DNA of 64,000 bases from Tupaia tana (GCA_026018925.1 JAKSZU010000002.1:154343900-154407899), one strand, 5' to 3'. Positions 38,446 to 53,843 are shown, counted from the stretch's first letter. Numbers and translations are program-made. Notes: a model not told the origin generated them from the sequence alone.

Positions 38446-39932
38446 TCACACATTTGTTGTAGCTATTGGTTTAAATATTAGTATTGTTTTGTTTTTATCT
38501 GTTTGGTTGATCCTATATGGATCATTTTACTAGTTATGCACTTATAGGCCTGGTAATCCTAATGGAATTGGTTATGGCAGATTGGGCATAATAGAGTTGA
38601 ATTTTGAAATTAGAATTTTTTTTTCTGTCAATCTATCGGGTCTTAAGTACAAAGTATCATATGTCATATTTACCACTAGTTTTCATGACTGATCTTTTCA
38701 GGATACGTTTAGAATTTATTGGAAAGTTTTTCATACTAAATAACAACTCTTTTTATATGAATTTTGGATCTAGTGCCACAATAAGATTTTTTATTTTTCA
38801 GTGCTCAAGCTCTGTAGTATATATGCTTAGCTTACTTTTCTTAACCCCTTTAATAGTAAGCCAAACTGTCTTTTACTGAACATCAAGTCAAGAAAAAATG
38901 TTTTTTGATCTTTATTTGTTTTAATAGATTTAGGACAGAGCATGTAAAGTATGGGAACAATGGGGTTAAAACACTCATGTGAACACAACCCGGCTCTGAG
39001 AATTTTCGGGCTCTAACGTTCATTCGCTGTTACTCGATGCTCTGTTCTGGTGGACGTGGTTTTAGACCTGCCTCAGCTATACTAAGCCAAGGTTATATTT
39101 TGTTTTGTTTTTTAGTATACTGAAACTTTTAAGATTGTATAACCAGTTATCTTTAAGGAGAGATAAAATAATGCTGAATTTAAAACAACATTTGGACATC
39201 TGCCCAATAGTGAGTCAGTTTTTTCAAATTAGTTTTAAAGTTCTTTGGGAAAAAAATTCATAAAATCTTTTATGTTTATAATAGTAATAGTTACTGAGTA
39301 CATTTTATATGGTTTTATCTGTCATGTGTTAGTATACAACACAGAGTTTCATAGATAAAAGGTATAGTTTGAATTTAGATACTAGTTTAATGCCTTTAGT
39401 TTTTGCTACTTTGAAGTTCACGTAAGTATTACTGATTACTGGAATTTAACTTGAAGTAAAAGTAAGAGCTGCAATCTTTTTTAAGCAGTTTGCAATTCTG
39501 TCATCAAGGTTACTTATACATAATGTGTATAAATAGGAGATTAATATATGTCAAGGTACTTTGAAGTTGTTATAGTGTAAGGGGCATTTTTACAAAGAAA
39601 TCATATTTATCTCTTCATTTTCATGAACATAACAAGTGAAGGATGACCTAACATTTTATATTTGGTTGACTTCTACTCACTATATGTACTTAGAAGATTT
39701 GCATTGTCACTAGAATGTACACCCTAATCCAAGGTCTAGTTATTAGGCCAGATTGTTATTTTCATTTGTGGTAAATGTTATATTGACATTGTCTCCTTTT
39801 TGATAAGACTCTCTGGAAAATTTTAAACTATGAAAATTGTTTCATAATGCGTAGCTATTACTTCATATTTCCTTTACTTACTTTTTCAATCTTTATAAAA
39901 GCTTTGTGAAAGCTTTCTAAGCTACTATTCCA

Positions 39933-39938
39933 AATAAA
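39933..39938 (+). promoter_or_regulatory. CFAP97: Candidate distal poly(A) signal AATAAA, CFAP97
   Basis: AATAAA with TGTTTGTAAATGT starting about 11 bases later. A candidate distal 3' end near the close of the repeat-free block. Confidence 0.35.
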
Positions 39939-40285
39939 GTCGCTGGCATGTTTGTAAATGTATGATGCACGTGATTTCCACCCACTGACCCAAGGGTCCA
40001 GATAAGCATCCAGACAGCTGTAGAACGGTGCTGTGATGATCATACGTGCATGTCTTCTCATCCCAGATTCAGGTACTGCCTACTAGGAAAAGCGTTCAGG
40101 ACAGTATAAAGTTGAAGATTTGCGTTTACCATATTTTAATAATTAATTAAAAGTTTCATGCCTTAATTACCAAAGTCTTAACCTGTCATTGATTTTATAT
40201 CATCTTTGAAAATGTTCTTAATGCTGATGGCTAATTTAATTATTCCCATGAAAAAAGGACTATTAAGCAACTTAAAATTCAACAT

Positions 40286-40500
40286 CCTGGAGCCAGCAGA
40301 TGGCATAGTGGTTATATTGCTCAGCTCCCACATGGCCAACCATGGTTCAAGTCCTGGACCCAGTGACTTGAAATGCAAGCGGGTGTGTGTGCGTGAGTGC
40401 CCAAGATTACAGGAGAATGGAGAGGAAGGGGTTGCGGTGTGGCCATTCCCCCTGAGGGGTGATTTCTCACTTTCCTTCTCACTGTCTCTGTCTCTCTAGT
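40286..40500 (+). mobile_element. S3 SINE, tail truncated
   Basis: GGAGCCAGCAGATGGCATAG head to CTGTCTCTGTCTCTCTAG; no A-tail. It marks the end of the repeat-free block. Confidence 0.78.
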
Positions 40501-40639
40501 CCTCTGTAATGTATTTTAAACATGAAGAACTAGCTTAGCACACTGAAGAAAGAAAGAATGAAAGATGACTGAGTCTTGCTCCTATGTTTATCTCTAAAAT
40601 ACATTCACTTGTTTCCCTTTTTAAATTTTTTAACTTTAT

Positions 40640-40808
40640 TTTCATAATCTTTTTTATATTACATTGAATCACATATATATTTATAGCATATTACATTTCT
40701 TTTTCTTTCTTTTTTTTTTTTTTACATGTCTTTTTCCAGCACATTTAGTCAAGACATAGACATTAGTCACGACACCATATTTGACCACTTTATATCTAAT
40801 GCCAGGGT

Positions 40809-40840
<32 letters not shown>

Positions 40841-43010
40841 GGCTGAGTAGTATTCCGTAGAGTATATGTGTCACACTTTTTCCATCCATTTATCTGTTTG
40901 TGGACATTTAGGTTGGTTCCATGTCTTAGCGATAATGAATAATGCTGCAGTAAACATAGATGTGCAAGCCCTTTTCCAACTAAGCATTCTTCTGTCCTTT
41001 GGGTAGATACCCAGAAGTGGGATTGCTGGGTCAAATGGTAGTTCTATTTGTAGATCTTTGAGGAACCTCCATATTGTTTACCACAGTAGCTGAACCAGTT
41101 TACATTCCCACCAACAATGAAGAAGGGTTCCCTTTTCACCATATCCTTGCCAACACTTACCACTTTTGTGTTTTTAATCTTTGCCATTCTGACAGGCTAG
41201 GTGGTATCTCACTGTGGTTTTAATCTGCATCTGCCTTATGATGGGGTGTGTCGAGCACTTCCTCTCATGCTTTTTGGCTGTTCGTATGTCTTCCTTAGAG
41301 AGATTTTTGTTCAGCTCATTTTCCCAACTTTTAATTGGTTAATCTTTCTTTCTTTTTTTCAGGTAAGCTGCTTGAGTTCCCTGTGTATTCTGGTTATCAG
41401 TCCCTTGTCTGAGGCTTATTTGACAAAAATATTCTCCCATTCTGAGAGTTGTTGAGTCACATGTGTTGCTGTGTCCTTTGCTGTGCAGAAACTTCTTAAT
41501 CTGATATAGTTCCACTTGCCTATTTTAGGGATTATTGCCTGTGCTTTGGGAGTCTTGTTTAAGAAGTCTTTGTCTACCCTAATGTCTCCCAGAGTTTCCC
41601 CAGTATTTTCTCTACTAGTAGTTTTATAGTTTGAGGTCTTAGGTTCAGATCTCTGATCCATTTTGAGTTGATTTTTGTTAATGGAGAAAGATGAGGATCC
41701 AGTTTCATCTTTCTGCAGATGAATACCCAGTTTTTCCAGCACTATTTGCTAAAAAGGTTTTCCTTTTCCCAGTGGATTGACTGATGTCCTTTGTCAAAAA
41801 TCAGTTGGCTATAAGCTTTGGGATTTATTTCTGGGGTCTCTATTCTATTCCATTGGTCCACCTGTCTGTTTTTGTGCTAATACCATGCTGTTTTGATTAT
41901 CACAGCTTTATAGGATATTTTGGGGTCAGGGAGTGAGATGCCGCCCACTCCACTCTTTTTGTGCAGGATTGCTTTGGCAATATGAGGTCTTTTATGATTC
42001 CAGGCAAATTCTGTTCGATTGCCTTTTCTAGATCTGTGACGAATGTATTCTCTGGCATTTTGGTTGGAATTGCGTTAAATACATAGATTACTTTGGGTAG
42101 AATTGCCATTTTGATTATGTTAATTCTTCTAATCCAGGAACATGGATGTCCTTCCACTTTTTTATGTCCTTTTCAATATCTTTTTAAAGATTTTCATAGT
42201 TTTCTTTGTAAAGGTCTTTGACTTCCTTAGTTAGGTTTATCCCTAGGTATCTTATACATTTTGTGGCTATGGTAAAAAGGATTCTTTTCTTCAGCTCTAC
42301 TTCGTTCGACTTGTTTGTATATAGAGATGCTATAGATTTTTGGATGTTGATTTTTGTATCTTGTCACTTTACTGTATTCATTTATTACTCTGAGAAGTTT
42401 TTATTATGGAAACCTTTGGGTCTTCTAAGTATACCATCATATCATCTGCAAATAGAAATATTTCCAACTGTTCTTTGCCTATTTGAATGCCTTTTATATT
42501 CTCTTTTCTGATTACATTGACTAAGACTTCCAGCACTATATTAAAAAGTAGTGGAGAAAGTGGGCAGCTTTATCTTGGTACCAGTTTTTAGTGGATAAAC
42601 TTTTAGCTTTCTCCCATTCAGTATAATGTTAGCTATAGGTTTTTCATAGATGACTTTTATTGTGTTGAGAAATGACCCTTCTATACCAATCTTACTGAGA
42701 GTCTCAATCATGAAAGGATGTTGTATTTTGTAAAATGCTTTCTCTGCATCAATTGAAATGATCATATGGTTTTTATATTTCTTTCTGTTAATAGGGTGTT
42801 TTATATTTATGGTCTTGCATATGTTGAACCACCCTTGCAACCCTGGGATAAAACCTACCTGGTCGTGATGAATAATCTTTGTTATACGTTGTTGGATACT
42901 ATTCACAAGTGCCTTGTTGAGAATTTTTGCATCTGTATTCATCAGAGATATTGGTCTGCTCTTTTCTCTTTTTGTCATGTCCTTATCTGTTTTGGGAATA
43001 CCTTTAAAAT
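40640..43010 (-). mobile_element. L1 LINE, 5'-truncated, decayed
   Basis: Antisense, 3' end near 40640, carrying the C-terminal half of ORF2. It parallels the L1 at 3790 closely (for example GTCAAATGGTAGTTCTATTT in both). A poly-T at 40810-40837 lies within it. Confidence 0.82.
40980..43000 (-). pseudogene. L1 ORF2 C-terminal remnant
   Basis: Reverse-transcriptase part at 42978-42541 ([20 protein letters not shown]), then pieces at 42157-41900 and 41742-41416, with frameshifts between. Confidence 0.75.
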
Positions 43011-43107
43011 TTTTTTAAGATTAGGGGCTAGCAGGTGGCATGGTAATTAAGGACACCGGACTCCCATATGGCTGTGTTTCGAGTCCTGGACCTGGCGGCT
43101 TGCTTTC

Positions 43108-43110
43108 TCA

Positions 43111-43208
<98 letters not shown>
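43108..43208 (+). repeat. (CT)n(CA)n compound microsatellite
   Basis: About 54 bases of CT followed by about 46 of CA, within the SINE body. Confidence 0.92.
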
Positions 43209-43209
<1 letters not shown>

Positions 43210-43227
43210 TCCCTCTCTGGTAGAATT

Positions 43228-43290
43228 AAAATAGATAGATAGATAGATAGATCTGGTCAAATTAAAATAGATAGATAGATAGATAGATAA
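43228..43290 (+). repeat. (GATA)n microsatellite in a duplicated SINE tail
   Basis: Two GATA runs separated by TCTGGTCAAATTAAAATA, which is itself an S2 tail. Confidence 0.9.
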
Positions 43291-43344
43291 TGGATGGATA
43301 AAGTTAAATAAAAAATCATTAGAAAAATTTTTTAAGATGAGAAG

Positions 43345-43588
43345 GGGCAGAGCCAGCAGATGGTGTGGTGATTAATGTGGATCCCACATGGCCAACTCTG
43401 CAGTTTGAGTCCCAGACATGGATGTCTGAAAAACATACCAGGTGCATGTGCATGCATTGTCTTAAATCCTGAGAGGAGAATGAGGGAGAAGGCATTGTGG
43501 TATGGTTATACTCCCTGGGTGGTAATTTCTCACTTTCCCCTTCTGTGAGCACACATGCATTATAGCAAAAAAAAAAAAAAAAAAAAAA
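43345..43588 (+). mobile_element. S3 SINE
   Basis: CAGAGCCAGCAGATGGTGTG head, GGAGAATGAGGGAGAAGGCA body, TATAGC plus poly-A. Confidence 0.78.
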
Positions 43589-43613
43589 TCTAAGAGAAAA
43601 AAAAAAGTATAAT

Positions 43614-43897
43614 GGGTCAGCTGGTGGCGTGGTGGTTAAGGCAGCTGGATCCCACTGGTCTGCTGTGGAATTGGAGTCCTGAAGCTGGTGGCCTGAAAAA
43701 CACACTGGCCACGTATGTGTGCTTGCCCAAAATCCCAGAAGGAGAAATGTATAAGAAAGATTGGCCTGTCTCCCACCCAAGTGGGGAGCATGCCTTCTCA
43801 TTTTCCTTGTTCGTCCTTTCTCTGGCAAGCCTCAGATGCTTGCAAAAATGTAAAAAATAAATAAATAAACAAACAAACAAATAAATAAATAAATAAA
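43614..43897 (+). mobile_element. S3 SINE
   Basis: GGGTCAGCTGGTGGCGTGGT head, CCCAAATCCC-like body, (AAATAAAC)n tail. Confidence 0.78.
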
Positions 43898-44143
43898 ATT
43901 TAAGTTTTTGTTATAGGCTGCTACACTCACCAGAGAGAAATGGGGGGGGGGGGGGGAGAAAAAGTGAAAAATCAGCCCTCATGGGAGGGACACGCTGCAA
44001 TCCTTTCTTCATTTTGCTCCTTTGGATTTTGGGCATGCATGCACATGTACTTGGTGTGACTTTAAAGCCTCCATGTCCAGGACTCGAACTGCTCAGTCAG
44101 CCACGTGGGATCTAGTGCCTTAACCTCGACACCTGCTGGTCCA
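43898..44143 (-). mobile_element. S3 SINE with a poly-G run
   Basis: TTTTTGTTATAGGCTGCTAC, G14 at 43944-43957, head complement CACCTGCTGGTCC. Confidence 0.72.
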
Positions 44144-44261
44144 CAATAAAAAAAAATATGACTGAGAATTAGAGTGAAGTTAGGAAGAGGGTATTAGTTA
44201 TCTGTATCTTAGAAAGTATATTATTTACATGGGAGTTTGCTTAACATTACGTTCTTTTTTT
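44144..44261. other. Intergenic, no element recognised
   Basis: Short AT-rich stretch. Confidence 0.35.
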
Positions 44262-44465
44262 TTTAAGATTTAAAAAATAAATTCATGACAGCAGGCACAC
44301 GGGGGTGAGGAGAGGAAGGGTAGATAGACAGAGACACGTCCTCCACAGGGCTTGGTCAGCTGTGATCTCCTTCTCATTCTCCAGCCCACCAGGGTCCTGC
44401 ACACTCCATGTGTTTAAGGCCAGCCTGGCCGGGGACTCAGACTGCAGTCAGCACGTGCTTGTGGC
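44262..44465 (-). mobile_element. S3/S4 SINE, old
   Basis: CAGCAGGCACACGGGGGTGA, CTCCACAGGGCTTGGTCAG, AAGGCCAGCCTGGCCGGGG. Head side eroded. Confidence 0.45.
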
Positions 44466-44866
44466 TCTGCTGTCCTGTGTGCTCTTCTTGAATCTCAGCT
44501 CTCCCCGGGGCTCTAAGTTCCCTAAGGCCAGGTGTCATGTTTACTTGACTGCGTATCCTCAGGGTCTGGCCCAGTACAAGTTCAGTACTTAGATGGAATA
44601 AAAAGAATGATAAATTGCAACAGGTACGACATAAATAGACTATAAGAACACACTTGTCCACAGGAGGAGGACGGAAACAGAGCGCCCAGAGTTCCCCTTG
44701 GGAACGCAGGCATCCAGTAACTCAGGTCTCTTGGTGCTCTGCGCATGTCCCAGGATGATGGCAGAGGGTTTCAGATGCATTTTAGCAAACAGGCTGCCTC
44801 GTGGATGTGGAATCTGTGAATAATGAGGATCGAGTCCCATGGATTGATTAAAAAACAAAAACTTTG
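44466..44866. other. Intergenic, no element recognised
   Basis: About 400 bases of moderate GC content with no identified repeat or gene. Confidence 0.4.
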
Positions 44867-45096
44867 GGACAAGCCTCATAACCTAGTGGTTAAGGGAGCT
44901 GAGTCCCACATGCCTAACCGCAGTTCAAATCCAGTCCTGGCAGCTTGAAAAACCGCCTGGTGCATGTGCCTTCATGCCCCAACCGGGTGGAGACATGGGG
45001 GACTGTAGGGTGCTTGTGCTTTCTCCCTCTCCCTTTCCGGCCCTCTGTCTCTCAGCTGAGCAAAGGCACCCTTTGGTAATTAAAAAGAAAAACCTA
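44867..45096 (+). mobile_element. S3 SINE, old
   Basis: GGGACAAGCCTCATAACCTA head, AGTTCAAATCC B box, CAGCTGAGCAAAGGCACCC end. Confidence 0.65.
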
Positions 45097-45274
45097 AAGA
45101 AAAAGCAAAAAAGTAAGAGGAATGTATGGCATGGTAGACTTTATAAAATTTTATTTAAAAACTTGAAATTTCTGTTTAAGGCAGCTACATGTTTGTATCC
45201 ATTACATGATAGCACCCAACAAGCTTGTCCAGACCCCACAGTACTAGGCTTGTTTAAGATTTCACCTTAACTCT

Positions 45275-45345
45275 TCTCACTTTCCCTTTCTCTCTCTCTC
45301 ACTGTGTCCCTCTCTGCTCAAATTAAAATAAGTAAATAAATAAAA
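45275..45345 (+). repeat. S2 SINE tail only (5'-truncated)
   Basis: Starts in the CTCACTTTCCC body and ends CTCAAATTAAAATAAGTAAA; the tRNA-like head is absent. Confidence 0.7.
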
Positions 45346-45360
45346 TAATTTTTAAAATCT

Positions 45361-45622
45361 GGGAACCAGCAGTTAGTGTAATGGCTATGTCGCTGGACTC
45401 CCACGTAGTCGACTGTGGTTTGTGTCCCGGACCCGGTGGCTTAAAACTCACGCCAGGCGCGTGTGCGTGCGTGCCCAAGATCCCGAGAGGAGAATGGAGG
45501 AGAAAGGATTGTGGCGTGGCCATCCCCCCTGGGGGGTGATTTCTCGCTTTCTGTCTCTCTGTCTCTCTCTGTCTGGTGAGCGCACGCACCCTATAGCGAA
45601 AATCTCTCCAAAAAAAAAAAAT
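45361..45622 (+). mobile_element. S1 SINE, young
   Basis: GGGAACCAGCAGTTAGTGTA head, CpG-rich body, CTATAGCGAAAATCTCTCC end. Confidence 0.9.
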
Positions 45623-45636
45623 TTTTTTTTTAAAAG

Positions 45637-45740
45637 CGGGGCCGACAGGTGGTGTGGTGGTTAAGGGTGCTGGACTTCCATATGGCTGACCATAGTTGTT
45701 TGAGTCCTGGACCTGGCAGCTTGCTTTCTCACTTTCCCTT

Positions 45741-45771
<31 letters not shown>

Positions 45772-45818
45772 CCCTCTCTGATCAAACTAAAATAAGTAAA
45801 TAAATAACATAATTGAAA
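45637..45818 (+). mobile_element. S2 SINE
   Basis: GGGGCCGACAGGTGGTGTGG head, (CT)n(GT)n body, CTGATCAAACTAAAATAAGT tail. Confidence 0.85.
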
Positions 45819-47038
45819 AGATTTCACCCAAACTGGGAGACTTGCTTTTCCCCAAATACCCTCGAAGTCGTTAGGGTTTTTATGCACCTGTCCCTTCGTA
45901 GTCCTTCTTGCATTCAGCAGAAGCTGCTCTGTCCGGAAACTCCCAGGCTTCAGGCCCGTGGGCGTGGACAAGATCAGCTGCCTGTGAAAGCCTCCTTCCC
46001 TCACATCCTCGCACCCTGCAGGCGCTCCCTGATGCTGCCCTACCCAAGTTACGCTGTGACTTTTACTAAGTAAAATGGAACGCAGTTACCCCGTCAACTG
46101 AGATTTCAACACAAATAATTGAGGCAAATTGTTTTTCTTTCTTTTTTTTTTAATGTCCAGTTATTACCATGATAGGCTCACTTCTTCCTATCATCCTCCT
46201 TACTTGTTCTGACCCTTAAAATATAAAATAAGGTGGTTAAAAGAGGTAAGATTCCTCTAAATGAGGCTTTAAGAGGAAAGATACATACAGGATGAGGGGG
46301 GTGGCGGTAGTGAGAGGAAGGCTGAGTGGGGAGAAGGCTTTGCGGGAAAAGGTAGGCAGGGCACCCCAGTGACACTCAGTTCCCAGTTGTCACTTGAAAC
46401 TCCCTCCATCTCCCCAGACCTTTAAGCGTGCCCCCGCGCTGCACAGTGATGGTGTGGTGTGAGGGTCGCAGTGTTCTCTCAGACTTGGCCACCTGGAAAT
46501 CCCAGGTGAATGAGGTAGCTAAGACAAAGTGCAGCAGAGATGGCCTTGGGGTGGGGGGAAGGCCACCATCTGGGTCACGCGCAGAACGTTGTAACGTTCT
46601 CTTTGAATAAATGTCGAGTCTTCTTCCCTCCCCACGTGTGCCAGGAAGGATGGCTCTTGGGCTGGAGTGACCCACTGTTCATTCATTGCTCTCGGTTCCC
46701 AACTGGGTTTCATGGCCTCCCCATCCCTCTAAAAATACTGAAAGCGCTGGCCCTGCTTTCAAATACGCTCCCCGAAAGTACCTGCCCTACTGGCCTTTCC
46801 CCGCTTTTACACTCCCTCACAGATGCTTGGACCAGTCACCTCATCCTTAGAACGAAAAGCAGCGTGAAAGCAATGTATCTAGAGGCCTCTAACAACACAC
46901 GTTTGTCACCTGGCCTTGAGGACAGAGGACTGAGAGATACCTTCTCTGTAGCCCTGAGAGCCTTTATCAGTGGTCTGCCGAGGTTCGATGTCACTTTGGG
47001 TATGGTAAACCCTAGGCCATGGTAAAAGCAAGGGGCGG
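45819..47038. other. Intergenic, about 1.2 kb without repeats
   Basis: GC-moderate sequence with only a T-run near 46134-46151. No gene recognised on either strand, though it is the longest repeat-poor block between the two genes outside the UTRs. Confidence 0.4.
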
Positions 47039-47302
47039 GGGACCAGCAGTTAGCGTAATGGCTGTGTCACTGAACTCCCATGTTAGCTGACTGTGGTTCG
47101 ACTCCCAGACCTGGTGGCTTAAACTCACGCCAGGCGCATGTGCATGTATGCCCAAGATCTGGAGAGGAGAATAGAGGAGAAGGGATTGCGGCGTGGCCAC
47201 CCCCCGTGGGGGGTGATTTCTCGCTTTCTGTCTCTCTCTGTCTTTCTGGCAAGTGCATGCGCCCTATAGCAAAAACCTCTCAAAAAAAAAAAAAAAAAAA
47301 AA
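47039..47302 (+). mobile_element. S1 SINE
   Basis: GGGGACCAGCAGTTAGCGTA head, body with CCCCCGTGGGGGG, CTATAGCAAAAACCTCTC end. Confidence 0.87.
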
Positions 47303-47879
47303 GAGGGTCGGGTCGTTTTTTATCAGGGAGGTGGGAGTGAGAAGGGGGAGGGCTTGGGAAGCAAGTGTGGAGAAGACAAGATAGAGACACCGTCCCCCAA
47401 ACCACCTTCAGGGAAATGGAAGAGACACCTGCCTGCCTTCCACGCCCTGTTGAGGATGTGGGGAGCTGTTTCCTCCAGATCAGTCACAAGAAGTAAACTG
47501 GTCTAACTGGTCTCTTCTGGGTCCCCAGGTACTTGATTTCCAACTTGGGATTTTAGTTATTTTCCTCTTGCTTACATATCTAAAAGTCAGATCCAAAACT
47601 TAACTCTTGCTCTAGGTCTTGATAAATGGTTACAGAAAAGCAGTAGCCAGCAAATACTTTGTATATCCATGTATCTAAATCTGGCTCTGTTCTTTCGAGG
47701 TCCATCTCCTACCTTTCCTGGTTTATCTCCCAGCTCCTCTGAGTCCTCAGCCAAAATTTACTGTTTTAAACATTACCTGTTGTAACACTGCCATTTCACT
47801 CACTCCTCTCAGCTTCTTCCAGGGAAGGTTCCTGTTTCTGTGTATCTTCCAGAGCCTGACAAGTATTAAATACTAGCGT
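47303..47879. other. Intergenic, no element recognised
   Basis: About 580 bases without an identified repeat. Confidence 0.4.
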
Positions 47880-48168
47880 GATACTGACTAAATGCCCCCC
47901 TTAATATGTTGAAATCTTACTCCTCCCCAGGGTGACAGTATTAGGAGGTGGGGCCTTTAGGAGGTGATTAACTCATAAGGTTGGTGCTCTCATGAGTGGG
48001 AACAGTGTCCTTAAAAGGGACCCCAGAGATCTCTTCCCACTGGGTGAGGATACAAGCAGTCCAGGGCCTCCAACCCAGAAGAGGGCCCTCACCTGAACCC
48101 AACCGTACTGGTACCTTGATCTTGGACTTCTAGCCTCCAGAACTGTGGAAAAACATTTCTATTCTTTT

Positions 48169-48199
<31 letters not shown>

Positions 48200-48515
48200 G
48201 GTTTTTTGCTATAGGGCGCATGCGCTCGCCAGACAGACAGAGAGAGACAGAGAGACAGAAAGCGAGAAATCACCCCCCAGGGGGGATGGTCACGCCGCAA
48301 TCCCTTCTCCTCCATTCTCCTCTCGGGATCTTGGGCACGCACACACACGCGCCTGGTGTGAGTTGTAAGCCACCGGGTCCGAGACGCGAACCGCGGTCGA
48401 CTACGTGGGAGTCCAGCGACATAGCCATTACGCTAACTGCTGGTTCCCAACATTTCTATTCTTTATAAGCCATAACCATCTATGCATTATTACAGCAGCC
48501 CTCGCTAAGACAGCT
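47880..48515 (+). mobile_element. MaLR-type (MLT1-like) LTR, split by an S1
   Basis: TTAGGAGGTGGGGCCTTTAG, CCTTGATCTTGGACTTCTAG and CAGCCTCCAGAACTGTGG-type motifs are hallmarks of old MaLR LTRs. It resumes after the SINE at CTTTATAAGCC and ends near CGCTAAGACAG. Confidence 0.7.
48167..48448 (-). mobile_element. S1 SINE, young, 15-bp TSD
   Basis: Poly-T, a G9 run, a CpG-rich body and head complement GCTAACTGCTGGTTCCC. AACATTTCTATTCTT flanks at 48152-48166 and 48449-48463. Confidence 0.92.
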
Positions 48516-48603
48516 GATTTTCACTTTTCACTTGCTATAAAACTCTAGGCACACAAATTCTCTGCAGGGAATAAAGCACAGTTCTTAATCATGCAAAATT
48601 CTT

Positions 48604-48868
48604 TTTTTTTTTTCTTGGAGAGGTTTTTGCTATAGGGCGCATGCGCTCGCCTGAAAGACAGAGAGAGACAGAGAAACAGAAAGCGAGAAATCACCCCCCA
48701 GGGGAGATGGCCACACTGCATTCCCTTCTCCTCCATTCTCCTCTCGGGATCTTGGGCATGCACGCACAGGCGCCCAGGTGTAAGTTTAAGCCACCGGGTC
48801 CGGGACTCGAACCGCGATCAACTACATGGGAGTTCAGCGACATAGCCATTATGCCAACTGCTGGTCCC
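48604..48868 (-). mobile_element. S1 SINE with perfect 17-bp TSD
   Basis: AATCATGCAAAATTCTT at 48587-48603 and 48869-48885 flanks a full antisense copy. Confidence 0.92.
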
Positions 48869-49145
48869 AATCATGCAAAATTCTTGAAACTGTGAATTAA
48901 AGTGGTTAGCAAAGCCTCAAAATGTCTAAAGTCCCTGAAACCAGGTGGAATTATGGAAGCCATTTTACTTCGAAGCCTACAGCGACACCACATGGGACAG
49001 GATAAAGAGTGTAGAACCTGCTTCAGTCTGAAAAACAGGACCGTAAGTATAATAGACGCTCATGTAATATATATTCCATGTAACATCTAAGATGGAGCAG
49101 CTTGGCCACTGATTGACAAGTTATCCTAGAAAATAAGCACTTATG

Positions 49146-49147
<2 letters not shown>

Positions 49148-49197
<50 letters not shown>

Positions 49198-49432
49198 TAT
49201 TTTTGCTATTGGGAGTATGTGCTTGCTGGAGGAACAGAGAAACAGAAAGCTAGAAATCACCCCCCAGATAGGATGGCCATGCTGCAATTCCATCTCCTCT
49301 ATTCTGTTGGGATTTTGGACATGCATGCACATGGCGCCTGGCATGAATTTCAAGCTGCTGGATCTGGGACTTGAACTGTGGTCGGCTATGTGGGAGTCCA
49401 GCAATGTAACCATTATGCCATCTGCTGGCCCC
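49148..49432 (-). mobile_element. S1 SINE with (TA)n in place of its tail
   Basis: (TA)n at 49150-49192, then GAGATATTTTTGCTATTGGG and head complement GCCATCTGCTGGCCCC. It sits about 50 bases past the SLC25A4 poly(A) site. Confidence 0.8.
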
Positions 49433-49484
49433 CTGTTCTTATATCTTTAATGTGTTTAGCAGTTAGTAAGTTTAATAAAATAGA

Positions 49485-49798
49485 GAACATGCATTAAGTG
49501 GTCTTTATTGATATTTCACATTATTTCTTCAATATCACCTTCAGTTCATTGTACAAGTATGATACCTTATTTTCTATTTGCTGTGGGAATTTAAATGTAA
49601 AATAAATACAAAATACATCTGTGGTTTAATGAACACTCAAATGAAGCATTTTTTTCTGAGGTATTCCTTTCGGTCTGGTTTTTATACCAGATCGGTCTTT
49701 TTTACTTCCCCTAGGAATAGTCTGTTAAACCACACAATGGATCTGTGAACTTGGCAGCCAAGTCCACCATGAATCAGTGAACTGGAGTTTTAATTCCA
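49485..49798 (-). other. SLC25A4: SLC25A4 3'UTR
   Basis: About 310 bases after the stop codon without interspersed repeats, ending shortly past an AATAAA on the - strand. The length suits the short ANT1 transcript. Confidence 0.7.
49504..49509 (-). promoter_or_regulatory. SLC25A4: Poly(A) signal AATAAA, SLC25A4
   Basis: TTTATT on the + strand, read as AATAAA on the gene strand, about 290 bases after the stop. Cleavage would fall near 49485-49495. Confidence 0.65.
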
Positions 49799-53679
<3,881 letters not shown>

Positions 53680-53799
53680 GATGACAGCCGGGCGCACTCA
53701 GCCTGCAAGCAGCCGCGCTCTCGCTCTCGCGCTCGCTCTCGCCTACGCCCTGGCCAGGCACAGCCACCCCGTCTCCGTCCCTGCGCGACGCGAAGGGGC
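53680..53799 (-). other. SLC25A4: SLC25A4 5'UTR (start site inferred)
   Basis: The start site is placed about 30 bases from the TATA box, giving a leader of about 120 bases. The leader contains a (CTCTCG)-like tract at 53717-53742 and is very CpG-rich. Confidence 0.55.
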
Positions 53800-53822
53800 C
53801 GCTCGCCTCGCCCCGCAGCCCT

Positions 53823-53829
53823 CCTTATA
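53823..53829 (-). promoter_or_regulatory. SLC25A4: TATA box of SLC25A4
   Basis: TATAAGG on the gene strand (CCTTATA on +), about 145 bases before the start codon. The position relative to exon 1 fits a TATA promoter. Confidence 0.7.
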
Positions 53830-53830
53830 T

Positions 53831-53840
53831 CCCCCGCCCA
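53831..53840 (-). promoter_or_regulatory. SLC25A4: GC box (Sp1-type) of SLC25A4
   Basis: TGGGCGGGGG on the gene strand, directly upstream of the TATA box. Confidence 0.55.
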
Positions 53841-53843
53841 GTC

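Larger units (their letters stand above)
37380..40285 (+). other. CFAP97: Probable CFAP97 3'UTR, repeat-free
   Basis: About 2.9 kb of AT-rich DNA follows the stop codon with no recognisable SINE or L1, unlike all DNA around it. Long mammalian 3'UTRs often look like this. The true end is not fixed; it lies before the SINE at 40286. Confidence 0.6.
43023..43330 (+). mobile_element. S2 SINE expanded by microsatellites
   Basis: GGGGCTAGCAGGTGGCATGG head, then long (CT)n and (CA)n, a TGGTAGAATTAAAATAGATA tail and a duplicated tail piece with (GATA)n. Confidence 0.82.

Noticed and set aside
46540-47025. A 161-residue open frame between the genes
   Set aside because: No recognisable domain and no promoter or splice evidence. 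It could be chance in GC-moderate DNA.
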